A stretch of DNA of 64,000 nt from CAWUEX02 sp038148375. Its GTDB lineage: Bacteria > Pseudomonadota > Alphaproteobacteria > Rhodospirillales > Rhodospirillaceae. Location of the stretch: NCBI GenBank assembly GCA_038148375.1, contig JAYQVH010000005.1, positions 1 through 64,000 of the forward strand, in the 5' to 3' direction. Below are positions 38,471 to 48,001 of the stretch, piece after piece (positions within the stretch are counted from its first letter, which is position 1; the number at the start of each line of letters is the position of its first letter). Made by a program: the position numbers and the translations under genes. The notes beneath the pieces were generated by a model. It saw nothing but the letters and a program-made list of their open reading frames with translations, was not told where the DNA came from and made no database searches.

Positions 38471-38556
38471 ATGTCCCGCGCCATACTTATTTTACGTCGC
38501 GTGCGCCTTGATAGCGCACATCGCGTGCGACACTTAATCCACATCGCGTGCGACAC
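38471..38556. repeat. Four-copy degenerate 23-24 bp tandem repeat at the 3-prime end of a SUMF1 gene
   Basis: Units begin at 38471, 38494, 38518 and 38541. The last two share a perfect 17-base core CACATCGCGTGCGACAC (38517-38533 and 38540-38556); the others diverge (ACGTCGCGTGCGCC, ATGTCCCGCGCC). The copy at 38541 encodes the final VARDVD of the SUMF1 protein on the minus strand; the others lie beyond its stop codon and would read VARDV, GARDV and MARDI. They look like duplicated copies of the gene's own tail. Confidence 0.8.
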
Positions 38557-39493
38557 GAAACCCGAATAAATGATACGCCGTCGGTTCCGGGTCGCGGCCG
38601 CGGAAGGTCGGGCGGTTGCGCTCGACGCGGGTGCGCCAGCTGCCGCTGCGCACGGCGCGCTTTTCGCACGGGCCGTCCACCTCGACGGCGGTGCCGTCGA
38701 CAGGCTCCGGCGGATAAAATTTAAGCGAGCAATCCTGCGCCCACTCCCACACGTTTCCGACCGTATCGTACAGACCAAATCCATTCGGTTTGAACTGACC
38801 GACAGGTGCGACCAGCGCGTATCCGTCCGAGCAGGCCGCGGCCATGTCCGATTGCGTCCCTGAACCTGAAATCAAACGGGGGTCCTTGATGGCGTCCTGA
38901 TCGAGGATGTTGCCGTATTCACAGATCTGGCCGGGGTCATCGCCCCAGGGCCAGACGGTTTTAACACCGCCGGACGCCGCATACTCCCATTCGGCTTCCG
39001 TCGGCAAACGATATGCCTCGCCGGTCACATCGCTGAGCCATTCCGCGTATGCGACCGCATCGGTCCAATAGACGCAGACGATGGGATCATCGTCGGCGAT
39101 CGGTCTGCCGTAGTCCGGATCGTGCCACGTGTGCCCCCATTCGCGGCGGTCGCCGCCCCACACGCTACAATCCGCCGCGGGATGTCCGGTGGCGTCGACA
39201 AAGGCGCGCCATTCACCGACCGTGACTTCGTATTTGCCGATGGCGAACGGAGCGGCAATCGTGACATCGCGCTCCGGTCCTTGAGGGCGCATTTCACCGC
39301 CGCGCATCGGTTCGTCGTGATTGGACCCCATGACGAACGAACCCGCCGGAACGACCACCATCTCTGGGCAGGTCTCGCAGTCGCGCAGCGAGTCACCCGG
39401 CGTCTGAGCCAGCGAGGGCTCCGCGATCAGCGCAAGGGATGCGCCGCTGGCGGCGGCAATCAGGATGACGTGTCGTATGGCGAATCTGATCAT
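38534..39493 (-). CDS. Secreted SUMF1/FGE-sulfatase-domain protein, copy 1
   Basis: 319 residues. Signal peptide with cleavage near SLAQ, then DCETCPEMVVVPAGSFVMGS and the C-type-lectin-like SUMF1 fold (YEVTVGEWRAF, YRLPTEAEWEYA, WPWGDD, GLYDTVGNVWEW, FRVARDVD). The two catalytic cysteines of formylglycine-generating enzyme are absent: the GS-W-R-T segment has Thr and Asn at those positions, and SGSW replaces GGSW/F. So it is not expected to make formylglycine; scaffolding, sugar or protein binding in the periplasm is more likely. Ten bases separate its ATG from the downstream end of the CMD gene. Confidence 0.85.
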   Translation of the reverse strand: MIRFAIRHVILIAAASGASLALIAEPSLAQTPGDSLRDCETCPEMVVVPAGSFVMGSNHDEPMRGGEMRPQGPERDVTIAAPFAIGKYEVTVGEWRAFVDATGHPAADCSVWGGDRREWGHTWHDPDYGRPIADDDPIVCVYWTDAVAYAEWLSDVTGEAYRLPTEAEWEYAASGGVKTVWPWGDDPGQICEYGNILDQDAIKDPRLISGSGTQSDMAAACSDGYALVAPVGQFKPNGFGLYDTVGNVWEWAQDCSLKFYPPEPVDGTAVEVDGPCEKRAVRSGSWRTRVERNRPTFRGRDPEPTAYHLFGFRVARDVD

Positions 39494-39502
39494 GGCGACA
39501 GT

Positions 39503-40054
39503 CTAGTCGGCTTTGTGCCATTTCGCACTGGCAAAGGCATCGTCCAGCGGTGTTTGCGCAATATGATTGGTGTAGTTGGAGAGCGTTTTCACGCCTACGC
39601 CCAGAACCACGTCCAAGATGTGACGTTTCTCATATCCCGCGCCGAGGAAGTCCGCGATCTGGCCGGCGTCGGGCCAGCCGCGGGTCTCCACCACGGCTTG
39701 AGTAAATTGCCGCAGTGCTTCGTATTTGGGGTTGGCAAGCGGCTGGTTGTCGCGGATGGCGTTGACCACGTCCTCTGGTACGCTTTGCATTCCGGCAATC
39801 ACCGTGTGGGCGGCGACACAGTAGGTGCACCCGTTCTCGGAGCTGACGGTCAGCAAGATGATTTGTTTCTCCGTCGCATCGAAGGACGTCTGGTCGAAAA
39901 TCCGCGATAGCGTCGTGTAACCGGCAACCAGCGCTGGCGATTCGGCCATGACCCCGATCAAATTGGGAACGAATTTGAGGCCTTTTTCGATCCCTTCAAG
40001 GATGTGCTTGGCGGGCTCTTGCGCGGTCTTGGTGGTGTGAATCGGGAAGTCCAT
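39503..40054 (-). CDS. Carboxymuconolactone decarboxylase/AhpD-like protein
   Basis: 183 residues of the AhpD-like fold, with ENGCTYCVAAHT: redox CxxC at C76 and C79 and H83 in the ExxxCxxCxxxH pattern. Family members are peroxidases or reductases using the CxxC. No signal peptide, so cytoplasmic. It lies 9 bases upstream of SUMF1 copy 1 on the same strand and is probably co-transcribed. Confidence 0.87.
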   Translation of the reverse strand: MDFPIHTTKTAQEPAKHILEGIEKGLKFVPNLIGVMAESPALVAGYTTLSRIFDQTSFDATEKQIILLTVSSENGCTYCVAAHTVIAGMQSVPEDVVNAIRDNQPLANPKYEALRQFTQAVVETRGWPDAGQIADFLGAGYEKRHILDVVLGVGVKTLSNYTNHIAQTPLDDAFASAKWHKAD

Positions 40055-40160
40055 GGTACGTCCTCGTATCTGATAGTGAGACAGTGTTCGGTTGCGGGTG
40101 CGGCCCTATCGGCGCACGTGTTGGTGCATTAGGCTAAGGCCAATTGGATAGGAGTGTCAC

Positions 40161-41105
40161 ATGATTAGGATCATCACGTTTTTGTGCGCGGTGTTTTGGG
40201 TTGCGGCAGCCGGCGCACATGAGCCTGCCGGTGCGGTTCTGAAAGATTGCGACGAGTGCCCGGAGGTGGTCGTGATTCCAGCGGGGTCGTTCATCATGGG
40301 ATCCACGGCGGAAGAAACCGTCCGTGGCGGCGTGCGTGAACAGGACCGCACGCGCGAGCAGCCGCCACGCCGCGTGACGATTGCAAATGACTTTGCCATG
40401 GGACGCTTTCATGTGAAGGTATCCGAGTGGCGGACGTTTACGGACGCCACAGGACGTGCCCCCGGAACGGAATGCCTGACCTGGGACGTGGCGGCCAACA
40501 CATGGCAGGTCGTTGCCGGCGCGAACTGGTGGCAGCCGGGATACGAACAGACCGACTCTCACCCGGTCGGGTGTGTCGACTTGCCCGAGGCTGAGGCTTA
40601 TGTCGCCTGGCTGTCGGAGATCAGCGGTCAGAGCTATCGCATTCCCACCGAAGCGGAATGGGAATACGCGGCACGGGCCGGGACGTCTTCGCTTCAGTAT
40701 TGGAGCGATGACATGGACAACGTCTGCGCCTACGCCAACGTCTCAGACCTCAGCCGGGCAAACGCGCACGGCGGACTGGAAGACAATCCGACCCGGTTTT
40801 CGTTGTGTAACGACGGGTACGTCTACGCATCACCGGTGGGCTCCTTTCTGCCGAACCAGTTCGGTCTTTACGACATGGTCGGCAATATCTGGGATTGGGT
40901 GCAGGATTGTTTCGTCGTCGGCTATGACGACGGACCGACGGACGGCAGCGCCTGGCTCGATGCGCCGGACTGCGACCGCCGGATCGTGCGCGGCGGCAGC
41001 TGGTACGGGCGCAACTGGTTTAACAGACCGGCCGGCCGCAGCCGCGAGGCACCAGAGTTCCGGGCCAGCACCCTCGGCGTGCGGGTGGTGCGGGAGTTAC
41101 ACTAA
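40161..41105 (+). CDS. Secreted SUMF1/FGE-sulfatase-domain protein, copy 2
   Basis: 314 residues, signal peptide (IITFLCAVFWVAAAGAHE). The mature N-terminus DCDECPEVVVIPAGSFIMGS is near-identical in pattern to copies 1 and 3. SUMF1 fold blocks YRIPTEAEWEYAARAG, FGLYDMVGNIWDWVQDC, RRIVRGGSWYGRNWF, LGVRVVRELH. FGE catalytic cysteines are replaced (Gly and Asn). It is divergent from the copy-1/CMD pair, across a 106-base shared gap; TAGGAG precedes the ATG. Confidence 0.87.
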   Translation: MIRIITFLCAVFWVAAAGAHEPAGAVLKDCDECPEVVVIPAGSFIMGSTAEETVRGGVREQDRTREQPPRRVTIANDFAMGRFHVKVSEWRTFTDATGRAPGTECLTWDVAANTWQVVAGANWWQPGYEQTDSHPVGCVDLPEAEAYVAWLSEISGQSYRIPTEAEWEYAARAGTSSLQYWSDDMDNVCAYANVSDLSRANAHGGLEDNPTRFSLCNDGYVYASPVGSFLPNQFGLYDMVGNIWDWVQDCFVVGYDDGPTDGSAWLDAPDCDRRIVRGGSWYGRNWFNRPAGRSREAPEFRASTLGVRVVRELH

Positions 41106-41202
41106 GGCGCGCGCCAAGCTGCATGCGGCCAGTTGATCTTGGCCGAGGCGCGGGTTAAACGCCTGCGCTGTTTGTTTCTCATTGCGTTAGGGACTCTCCG
41201 TC

Positions 41203-42234
41203 ATGGCCCGCAAGCCGCGTAGGCAGCCCAGGCCGGCTGATCAAAAGCCGATCCCGGAAAGATCTTCGGTGTTACGGCCCGCGGCGATGATCGCCCTGGG
41301 TGTGGTCATGCTTCTGCTGGGTGTGACGGGCGGTATCGTGTTCGATGTCTCGACCCGGCCAAGCGCGCCGCCACCTGTTCCGGCACAGCCCAAACCTGTG
41401 CAAACCGTGCGGCCAGACCCCAACGTCCCGCCGCCGCGCATCGAGGCACCGCGCGCGCCGTCGATTTTCGACGCTGACCCGGCTCCGGACACGGCGGACG
41501 ATATCCGGTCCGGCCTCACGCCACTTGCGATGCACGCAATCGAGAGCGATGCGCCCGATGACTGGCCGGTCATCGCCATCGTAATCGATGATATGGGTAT
41601 CGATCGCGCGCGGTCGGAGAAGGTCCTCGAATTGCCAGGGCCATTGACCGTGTCCTTTCTGACCTATGCCGATGACCTGACTGCCCAGGCCAAGCGCGCC
41701 CGCGACGCCGGGCACGAAGTGATGGCCCACATTCCGATGGAGCCGCTTGGCAGCGCCGACCCGGGGCCGGGGGCTTTGCTGCTTGATGAAGATCCGGAGA
41801 ACTTGCGGGGGCAGATGGCGGCCTATCTGGATGACTGGTCGGGTTATGTCGGGATCAACAACCACATGGGCAGCAAACTCACGGCGGACCGGGAGGCGAT
41901 GTCCGTTGTCATGTCCGAACTCCGTGCGCGCGGGCTGATGTGGCTGGATTCGCGGACCGACGCCAACACCGTCGGCGAGGCGCTGGCCGCCGAATACGGT
42001 GTGCCGCATCTCGGGCGGGATGTATTCCTCGACAATGAGGACGATATAGACGCCATTCTGGGACAGCTGGCGAAGGTTGAGGCAATTGCACGGCAGCAGG
42101 GATTTGCGGTTGCAATCGGCCATCCCCGCGACTTCACCACCGCTGCTCTCAAACGGTGGCTGCCAACGCTTGGCGGTAAAGGGATTGCGATCGCCCCTGT
42201 CTCCGAAGTCCTGAACCGCAGAGCGGAACAATAA
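41203..42234 (+). CDS. Divergent polysaccharide deacetylase, YibQ-like
   Basis: 343 residues. A membrane anchor (about 26-46, AAMIALGVVMLLLGVTGGIVF), a Pro-rich linker, then a DUF610/YibQ domain with VIAIVIDDMGIDRARS, HEVMAHIPMEPLG, GINNHMGSKLTADREAM, LDSRTDANTVGEALA and IGHPRDFT; these keep the Asp and His of polysaccharide deacetylases. The domain would face the periplasm and act on an envelope glycan. Usually found near septal ctpA/envC genes; here it is not. Confidence 0.88.
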   Translation: MARKPRRQPRPADQKPIPERSSVLRPAAMIALGVVMLLLGVTGGIVFDVSTRPSAPPPVPAQPKPVQTVRPDPNVPPPRIEAPRAPSIFDADPAPDTADDIRSGLTPLAMHAIESDAPDDWPVIAIVIDDMGIDRARSEKVLELPGPLTVSFLTYADDLTAQAKRARDAGHEVMAHIPMEPLGSADPGPGALLLDEDPENLRGQMAAYLDDWSGYVGINNHMGSKLTADREAMSVVMSELRARGLMWLDSRTDANTVGEALAAEYGVPHLGRDVFLDNEDDIDAILGQLAKVEAIARQQGFAVAIGHPRDFTTAALKRWLPTLGGKGIAIAPVSEVLNRRAEQ

Positions 42235-42356
42235 ATCTGACATCGTGAATCGGTGCTATTCGTGATGGCTATCGGTGCCAGGAACGGTACTATCGACGCT
42301 GTTTCCGACGTTTGGTATTTTGTATCGAACGGTCGCTGTCCACAAATACGTTGGAT

Positions 42357-42704
42357 ATGTCAGAAAAAACCATACTGATCGCGGAGGACGACTCCCTTAT
42401 GGCGGAGTTGATTGAGCACCGCCTGAAGCGGGACGGTCATAAGACTGTGGTGGTTGAGGACGGCATCGCAGCGGTTGACGAGGTCAAGTCGCTCAAGCCC
42501 GATGCCATCATTCTGGACGGAATGTTGCCCGGCATGGACGGCTTCGAGGTGCTTCGCGCGCTCAAAGACGACGACGCAACGCGGGACATCCCGGTGATCA
42601 TGCTGACCGCGCGCAGTCTGGAAAAAGATGTCACCGATGGATTTTCCCTCGGCGCCTGCGCGACATGGCCAGTCAACGGAAAAGGTGGGAGCGGGGGAGC
42701 CTAG
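42357..42704 (+). pseudogene. Response regulator receiver domain, truncated by deletion
   Basis: MSEKTILIAEDDSLMAELIE opens a normal receiver with acidic pair D11/D12, phospho-acceptor D54 (IILDGMLPG) and LTARS. The similarity ends abruptly after FSLGA at about residue 100, just where GADDYLVKPF would bring the conserved lysine; the frame then reads a non-homologous tail. At the same base the +1 frame becomes the end of a glycosyltransferase. So a deletion has joined the two genes. The protein lacks its last strand and helix and the conserved Lys, so signalling should be impaired. Confidence 0.85.
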
Positions 42705-43126
42705 AGACTTTCTTCCGCCACCGCTCGATGTTCGGCAAACGGAAATACGGTCTCGCCGGAACGATCGGCTACATCAATATTCTCATTACCGATGTCATGG
42801 GGCCGCCGTTGGAAGTCCTCGGCTACATCACCATGCCGATTCTTTACGCGTTTGGTTTGCTCAACCTTGATTTCTTCCTGGCCTATCTGGCGCTGACCTT
42901 CGTCTTCGGCGTGTTCCTCAGTGTCGGCTCACTGATTCTCGAAGAGATGGAGCTCAAGCGCTATCCCAAGGCGTGGCATCTGGCGGTGCTGACATACGCC
43001 GCGGTGTTGGAAAACTTCGGTTACCGGCAACTGAACAATTGGTGGCGCGTCGTCGGCTGGTGGGAGTTCATGCGCGGCAAGTCCGGCTGGGGCAGTATGA
43101 CCCGGAGCGGGTTCGGCGCGAAATAG
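42656..43126 (+). pseudogene. C-terminal fragment of a membrane glycosyltransferase (GT2, QxxRW type)
   Basis: Begins LRDMASQRKRWERGS, carrying the Q-x-x-R-W motif that ends the catalytic domain of processive GT2 polysaccharide synthases, then the C-terminal helices (YINILITDVMGPPLEVLGYITM, LDFFLAYLALTFVFGVFL). The N-terminal two thirds with the nucleotide-sugar site are missing. It is joined out of frame to the receiver gene at about 42650-42659. Possible expression from ATG 42665 would make a catalytically dead piece. Confidence 0.85.
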
Positions 43127-43128
43127 CG

Positions 43129-44637
43129 TCAGCCGTTGCTGCTGTACCGGCCGGCCTGATCCGCGGCTTTCAAAATGGCGCGCGCTTTGTTTTCCGTTTC
43201 CTGAAATTCGGTCTCCGGATCTGAATCCGCAACGATCCCACCGCCAGCCTGAACAATGAGCTCACCGTCCTTGATCAAGGCGGTGCGCAAGGCAATGCAG
43301 GTGTCGAGGTCGCCGTTGGCGGCGAGATACCCAATCGCGCCGGCGTAGAAGCTCCGCCGCTCCGTCTCCAGGTCGTCGATGATTTCCATCGCGCGGACCT
43401 TCGGTGCGCCGGAGACCGTTCCCGCCGGGAACCCGGCCATCAGTGCGTCCATGGCATCGCGATCGTCGCGCAGTTCGCCATCGACGTTCGAGACGATATG
43501 CATGACGTGGCTATAGTATTCGATAACCATTTCCTCGGTCACGTCGACGGTCCCGGTTTTGACAACCCGCCCGACATCGTTGCGCCCGAGGTCGAGCAGC
43601 ATGAGGTGTTCGGCGAGTTCTTTGGGATCGTGAAGCAGATCCTGCGCCAGCTGATCGTCTTCGGCCTTGGTGGCCCCGCGCGGCCGTGTTCCGGCGATGG
43701 GGCGGATACTGACTTTGCCACCGCGCACCCGCACCAGAATCTCAGGGCTGGACCCGACAATCGAGAATCCATCGAAGTTCAGAAAGAAGAGAAACGGCGA
43801 GGGGTTCAGCCGGCGCAGTGCTCGGTATAAGGAAAACGAGGGATGTGCGAAGGGACGGCGCAAACGCTGTGACGGAACGACCTGAAATATGTCACCGGCG
43901 AGGATGTACTCCTTCGCTGCCTTGACCATCCGGTGATAACCCTCGCGGCCGACATTGGACACGGCCGCAACGGACTCCTCCGCCGCGCCGGCGCCGGATG
44001 CGGGCCGGTGGACGAGCGGACGATCAAGGGCCTTGATGACGTCTTCCAGCCTCGATGTCGCGGCGTCATAGGCAGCTTTTGCATCTAAATCCTGCTGCGG
44101 GCGCACAGGCGTGACAATGGTCATGGTGTCGGCGATGCAATCGAAGATCACCATCACCGTCGGACGCATGAACAGTCCCTCCGGAATTCCAATAGTGTCC
44201 GGATTGGCGTTGGGTATGTCTTCGATCAGCCGAATGGTGTCGTAGCCCATATAGCCGATTAGACCCGCCGCCATTGGCGGCAGACCGGCGGGCAGGTCGA
44301 TACGCGATTCATCGACCAGCGCCCGCAGGGCATCCAAGGTCGGCTGCGCCATGGGTTCATACGTGGTGTGCGTGCCGGTTGCGTCGCGGCTGATTTCGGC
44401 CGCTTGGCCGTTACAGCGCCACACGATATCAGGCCGCAGGGAAATAAAGGAATACCGACCGCGCGTCGCGCCGCCCTCAACGGACTCAAGCAACGAGACA
44501 AACGGCTCCTGTGGGCCGAGCTTTAAAGCTGCGGAAACTGGCGTGTCGAGGTCGGCAACGAGCTCCGTCCAGGCGACCTGGGGCTTGCCCTCGTTATATG
44601 TTTTGGCAAACGCCGCAAAGTCCGGAAAAACGTCCAT
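43129..44637 (-). CDS. trpE: Anthranilate synthase component I
   Basis: 502 residues. Makes anthranilate from chorismate and ammonia from TrpG, the first committed step of tryptophan synthesis. N-terminal feedback region with the LLES-like SLLESVEGG, and the C-terminal chorismate-binding domain (IVGSSPEILVRVRGGKVSIRPIAGTRPRG, LMLLDLGRNDVGRV, GFPAGTVSGAPKVRAMEII, AGGGIVADSDPE). Together with ppiD it is divergent from tpiA. No trp leader peptide is seen. Confidence 0.97.
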   Translation of the reverse strand: MDVFPDFAAFAKTYNEGKPQVAWTELVADLDTPVSAALKLGPQEPFVSLLESVEGGATRGRYSFISLRPDIVWRCNGQAAEISRDATGTHTTYEPMAQPTLDALRALVDESRIDLPAGLPPMAAGLIGYMGYDTIRLIEDIPNANPDTIGIPEGLFMRPTVMVIFDCIADTMTIVTPVRPQQDLDAKAAYDAATSRLEDVIKALDRPLVHRPASGAGAAEESVAAVSNVGREGYHRMVKAAKEYILAGDIFQVVPSQRLRRPFAHPSFSLYRALRRLNPSPFLFFLNFDGFSIVGSSPEILVRVRGGKVSIRPIAGTRPRGATKAEDDQLAQDLLHDPKELAEHLMLLDLGRNDVGRVVKTGTVDVTEEMVIEYYSHVMHIVSNVDGELRDDRDAMDALMAGFPAGTVSGAPKVRAMEIIDDLETERRSFYAGAIGYLAANGDLDTCIALRTALIKDGELIVQAGGGIVADSDPETEFQETENKARAILKAADQAGRYSSNG

Positions 44638-44659
44638 GGCTGTGGCGCTGCCCGTCGGA

Positions 44660-46567
44660 TTATTGCGGCGTTAACGCGTCGACGGCTTCGCGGTTAACGA
44701 ATACGTCATAAGGCGCGGTCACCGCATCGGAAAATGCCGCGACGAGATCATTTGCGAGAGTCGAACTCACGGACGTACTTATCTGCGCGCGTAAGTTTTC
44801 CAAGTCGGGGTCAGACGGTTCGATGACTTCGACCAGACGCGCGGCGATATGACCGTTGGCCACACGGGCCGACACGAGATCGCCAACTTCAGCTGCAAAC
44901 AGCGTGTCCATAAAGGCCGGGCTGACCAAACGCGCGGGAATAATGTAATCCAAACGCAGGCTGTCGCCGAAGCGCGTAACCGGTCCCAGGATCGCGTATT
45001 CAACGGCGTCGTCGGTGGCGGCTAGGTCCGGCAGATTCGTTGATGGCCCGATTTCAGCCATCATTTCTTCTGCCTTTGATTGAGACGCCGCCGCCCGCGC
45101 TTCGCTCTCCCACAACGCTTCGACTTCTGCGCGCACCACTTCGAACGGCTTCGGGGCCGGCGGAATGACGTCCGTCACACGCAAGACATAGGCGTACTCC
45201 ATTGTCTCGACGAGCGGGGATTCAATTCCGGGATCGGCCGCGAACACCTGGATGAGAAAGCGTTCGCGATCGACGGGAAAGGTCTGAGGCGAGCCGTTGA
45301 TGTCACGGCCATCGCGATTGAGGGAGTCGTACCGGACATAGGTGTATCCAGGGGTCTCGCCAATTTCGGCCATCGGAACACCACCGGCCAACTGGTCCTC
45401 AAGATAGACCGTCGCCTCGTACATTTCATCGAAGGCCCGATCTTGAATTATGAAGTCGACTATTTCATCGCGCACGACGGGAAGGGCTTTGATAGTGCCG
45501 ACCGTCAGATCCATGACCTCAAACAGATGCCAGCCGAAGTCTGTCTCGACCGGACCGGCGATGGATGTGTCGGTGACGGCGAAGATCGGGCTCAGGTCAA
45601 AGCCGATGGAATCTGTTTCATTAAGTGTGCCAAGATCAATCGGAGCTCCGGCGCCGCTGCGTTCCCCGACCTCGACCAAAGTGTCTCCGTCTTCCCGACT
45701 GTCCAACGCGGCCTGCGCGTCCGCTTCGGTCGGGAATATGAGCTGACGCACCGTGCGGGTGGGCGGTGTGCGGTAGCGGTCGATGTTTTCGTCGTAAAAC
45801 GATTGCAGCTCTTCCTGGGAAATACTCTCCGGCGGAACCAAGTCACGCGGCCGGATCACAATCATTTCAGCCGTCCTGAATTCAGGCGCCGTGAAAGACG
45901 AGATATTTTCATCGTAGACGGCACGTATGGCGTCTTCGTCTGCCTCGTCTTCGATCGAAATCAATTCGTCAGCGACGTAAAGGAGGTTGGCGACACGCTG
46001 TTCGGCTCTGTACTGAAACAAGGCATCAACCATCGGCGCTGGGGCATCGGCATTGGCGGCGACAGGCTGCAGTAGGGTCTGGCGCGTGACGTCCGCGCGA
46101 AGGAGATCAATGAACGCCTGTTCGGTCAGATTATTCGCCGCCAACACAGCGTTTAGCTGCATGCGGCTGAAATTGCCGAATTGGTCCTTGAATGCTGGCT
46201 GGTCCATCGCAACACGGCGAAGGGTGTCGTCCGCAACGTCGACATTGAGGTCCACGGAAGCAGCTTGCAGGGCAGCCATTTGCGAAAGCTCGGCAATCAG
46301 CGAGTCCATAATGCCAAGCTCAACGGCGTCTCGCGCGGTAAAATCGGGGCCGAGTGCATCGCGCAGATCTTCGTATTGACTGTTGAACCGGCGCTGCAAT
46401 TCTTCCGACCGCACCTCGAACTGGTCCACTTTAATGGCGACGTTGGGGTCAGCGGCAGGATTGACCGCATCGCCGATCCCGAATACGGCGAAACTGATCA
46501 TCGCCAGGCCCAGGAATCCCTTCAGGAGCCAACTGCTGCCGATCGCGTCTTTCAATCCTTGAATCAT
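44660..46567 (-). CDS. ppiD: PpiD-like periplasmic chaperone/peptidyl-prolyl isomerase
   Basis: 635 residues: one N-terminal membrane helix (GFLGLAMISFAVFGIGDAV), SurA-N-like helical domains and a parvulin-like domain (TVRQLIFPTEADAQAALDSRED...DFGWHLFEVMDL). It would stand in the inner membrane and help secreted proteins fold near SecYEG. Catalytic residues of parvulins are only partly kept, as in PpiD itself. The start lies in a 226-base divergent gap shared with tpiA. Confidence 0.92.
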   Translation of the reverse strand: MIQGLKDAIGSSWLLKGFLGLAMISFAVFGIGDAVNPAADPNVAIKVDQFEVRSEELQRRFNSQYEDLRDALGPDFTARDAVELGIMDSLIAELSQMAALQAASVDLNVDVADDTLRRVAMDQPAFKDQFGNFSRMQLNAVLAANNLTEQAFIDLLRADVTRQTLLQPVAANADAPAPMVDALFQYRAEQRVANLLYVADELISIEDEADEDAIRAVYDENISSFTAPEFRTAEMIVIRPRDLVPPESISQEELQSFYDENIDRYRTPPTRTVRQLIFPTEADAQAALDSREDGDTLVEVGERSGAGAPIDLGTLNETDSIGFDLSPIFAVTDTSIAGPVETDFGWHLFEVMDLTVGTIKALPVVRDEIVDFIIQDRAFDEMYEATVYLEDQLAGGVPMAEIGETPGYTYVRYDSLNRDGRDINGSPQTFPVDRERFLIQVFAADPGIESPLVETMEYAYVLRVTDVIPPAPKPFEVVRAEVEALWESEARAAASQSKAEEMMAEIGPSTNLPDLAATDDAVEYAILGPVTRFGDSLRLDYIIPARLVSPAFMDTLFAAEVGDLVSARVANGHIAARLVEVIEPSDPDLENLRAQISTSVSSTLANDLVAAFSDAVTAPYDVFVNREAVDALTPQ

Positions 46568-46793
46568 GTCGGTCCTTCGAGTGCTCTATGGTCTCGCACC
46601 GGGGCAAAAGAAATTCCTGACCACCGGCAAAATCGTTTGCAGGTATATAGCGTTCGGGGTTGTACGCGCCAAGACTCTGTGGGGCAAGAGCGCCTCAGGG
46701 ATCGCGGCTAACCCGCCTGCCTTGGATTAAAACCGGAGGCTGTGCTAGAGCGAAACCGAGGGTAGCAACCGCAAGACAGAGACGGGATGGGCA

Positions 46794-47537
46794 ATGCGCA
46801 AACTCATAGCAGGCAATTGGAAAATGAACGGGTCGGTCGCCAGCGCCAAAGCGCTCGCCGCAGGCGTCGCCGCCCAGGTTACGGCCCATCCGGACGGTCC
46901 CGACGTCGCACTCTGCCCGCCGGCGCCGTTGATCGCACCCGTCCTCAAGGCCGTTGAGGGGAGCGGCATCTGGGTCGGAGGCCAAGATTGCCATGCCGCC
47001 GAGAGCGGAGCCCATACCGGCGATACAAGCGCGGTTCTGCTTAAGGACATCGGCTGCGCCTGTGTCATTGTCGGCCATTCCGAGCGGCGCGCCGACCACG
47101 GTGAAACCAGCGAACAGGTCCGGGTAAAGGCCGAGGCGGCCCAGGCCGCCGGTTTAACGGCAATCGTGTGTGTCGGCGAAACGCTTGAGGAGCGCGAAGC
47201 AGGACAGACGGAAGCGGTTGTGGGCGCGCAAATAGACGCGTCCCTGCCGGCCGGCGCCACCGCGCAGACCGTCGTCGTCGCTTACGAGCCGGTTTGGGCG
47301 ATTGGCACCGGCAAGACCCCGACGCTTGAGGAAATCGAGGCGGTTCATGCCTTTATCCGAGACCGAGCGGCGCAGAGCCATGGTCTTCGGGAGGGGTTGC
47401 GTATTCAATACGGGGGGTCCGTCAAACCAGGGAACGCCTCTCAAATCCTGAGTATTTCTGGGGTCGACGGTGCGCTGGTGGGGGGCGCCAGCCTGACCGT
47501 GGATGACTTCTGGGGAATTATTTCAAGTTGCCCCTAG
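46794..47537 (+). CDS. tpiA: Triosephosphate isomerase
   Basis: 247-residue TIM barrel, interconverts dihydroxyacetone phosphate and glyceraldehyde 3-phosphate. N-terminal AGNWKMNG (catalytic Lys), catalytic His in VIVGHSERR, catalytic Glu in VVAYEPVWAIGTGKTP, and YGGSVKPGNA for phosphate binding are all intact. Part of a core-metabolism run with secG, pyrG, kdsA and eno. Confidence 0.98.
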   Translation: MRKLIAGNWKMNGSVASAKALAAGVAAQVTAHPDGPDVALCPPAPLIAPVLKAVEGSGIWVGGQDCHAAESGAHTGDTSAVLLKDIGCACVIVGHSERRADHGETSEQVRVKAEAAQAAGLTAIVCVGETLEEREAGQTEAVVGAQIDASLPAGATAQTVVVAYEPVWAIGTGKTPTLEEIEAVHAFIRDRAAQSHGLREGLRIQYGGSVKPGNASQILSISGVDGALVGGASLTVDDFWGIISSCP

Positions 47538-47632
47538 CGAACCTGCGAAAAGATGACTAAAACCTCAGCAACATCCGGCGCTGCACCTGCGTGTGGCCGG
47601 CCGGCATCACGTCGAATTCGAGCCCAAGACCA

Positions 47633-48001
47633 ATGATCACCGTCATTCTCGTTATCCATTTGCTCATCGCCATCGCCATGATAGGCGTCATTTTGCTGCA
47701 AAAGAGCGAGGGCGGTGCCATGGGCGGCGGTCTGACAGGCGGGGCCTCGGCGACGGGCATGGCCCAGTCCCGCGTCAAGGCGACGCCGATCACCCGGGCG
47801 ACGACGATCCTGGGTATTTGCTTTTTCGGGACCAGCCTGGCTCTGGCGATGCTCGCACGCCCGTCGGATACCCCGACATCGATCTTCGAGACCGCACCGG
47901 TGCAGGAAGATGGCGGCACGTTGCCGACGGTTCCGGTCGTTCCAGCCGTGCCCGATGGAGGGTCTGCGCCCGCCGTTCCCAGCGTTCCGACAGACGGCTG
48001 A
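47633..48001 (+). CDS. secG: SecG, protein-export translocase subunit
   Basis: 122 residues: two helices (ITVILVIHLLIAIAMIGVILLQ and ATTILGICFFGTSLALAMLA) joined by a Gly/Ala/Thr-rich loop (KSEGGAMGGGLTGGAS), as in SecG. A Pro/Val-rich tail (VPVVPAVPDGGSAPAVPSVP) is longer than usual and may hang in the periplasm. ATG 47633 follows the tpiA gene by about 95 bases. Confidence 0.92.
   Translation: MITVILVIHLLIAIAMIGVILLQKSEGGAMGGGLTGGASATGMAQSRVKATPITRATTILGICFFGTSLALAMLARPSDTPTSIFETAPVQEDGGTLPTVPVVPAVPDGGSAPAVPSVPTDG

Noticed and set aside
38451..38556. CRISPR-like array at the 23-bp repeats
   Set aside because: Only four short, decaying units with almost no spacers and no cas genes; they duplicate the tail of the neighbouring gene.
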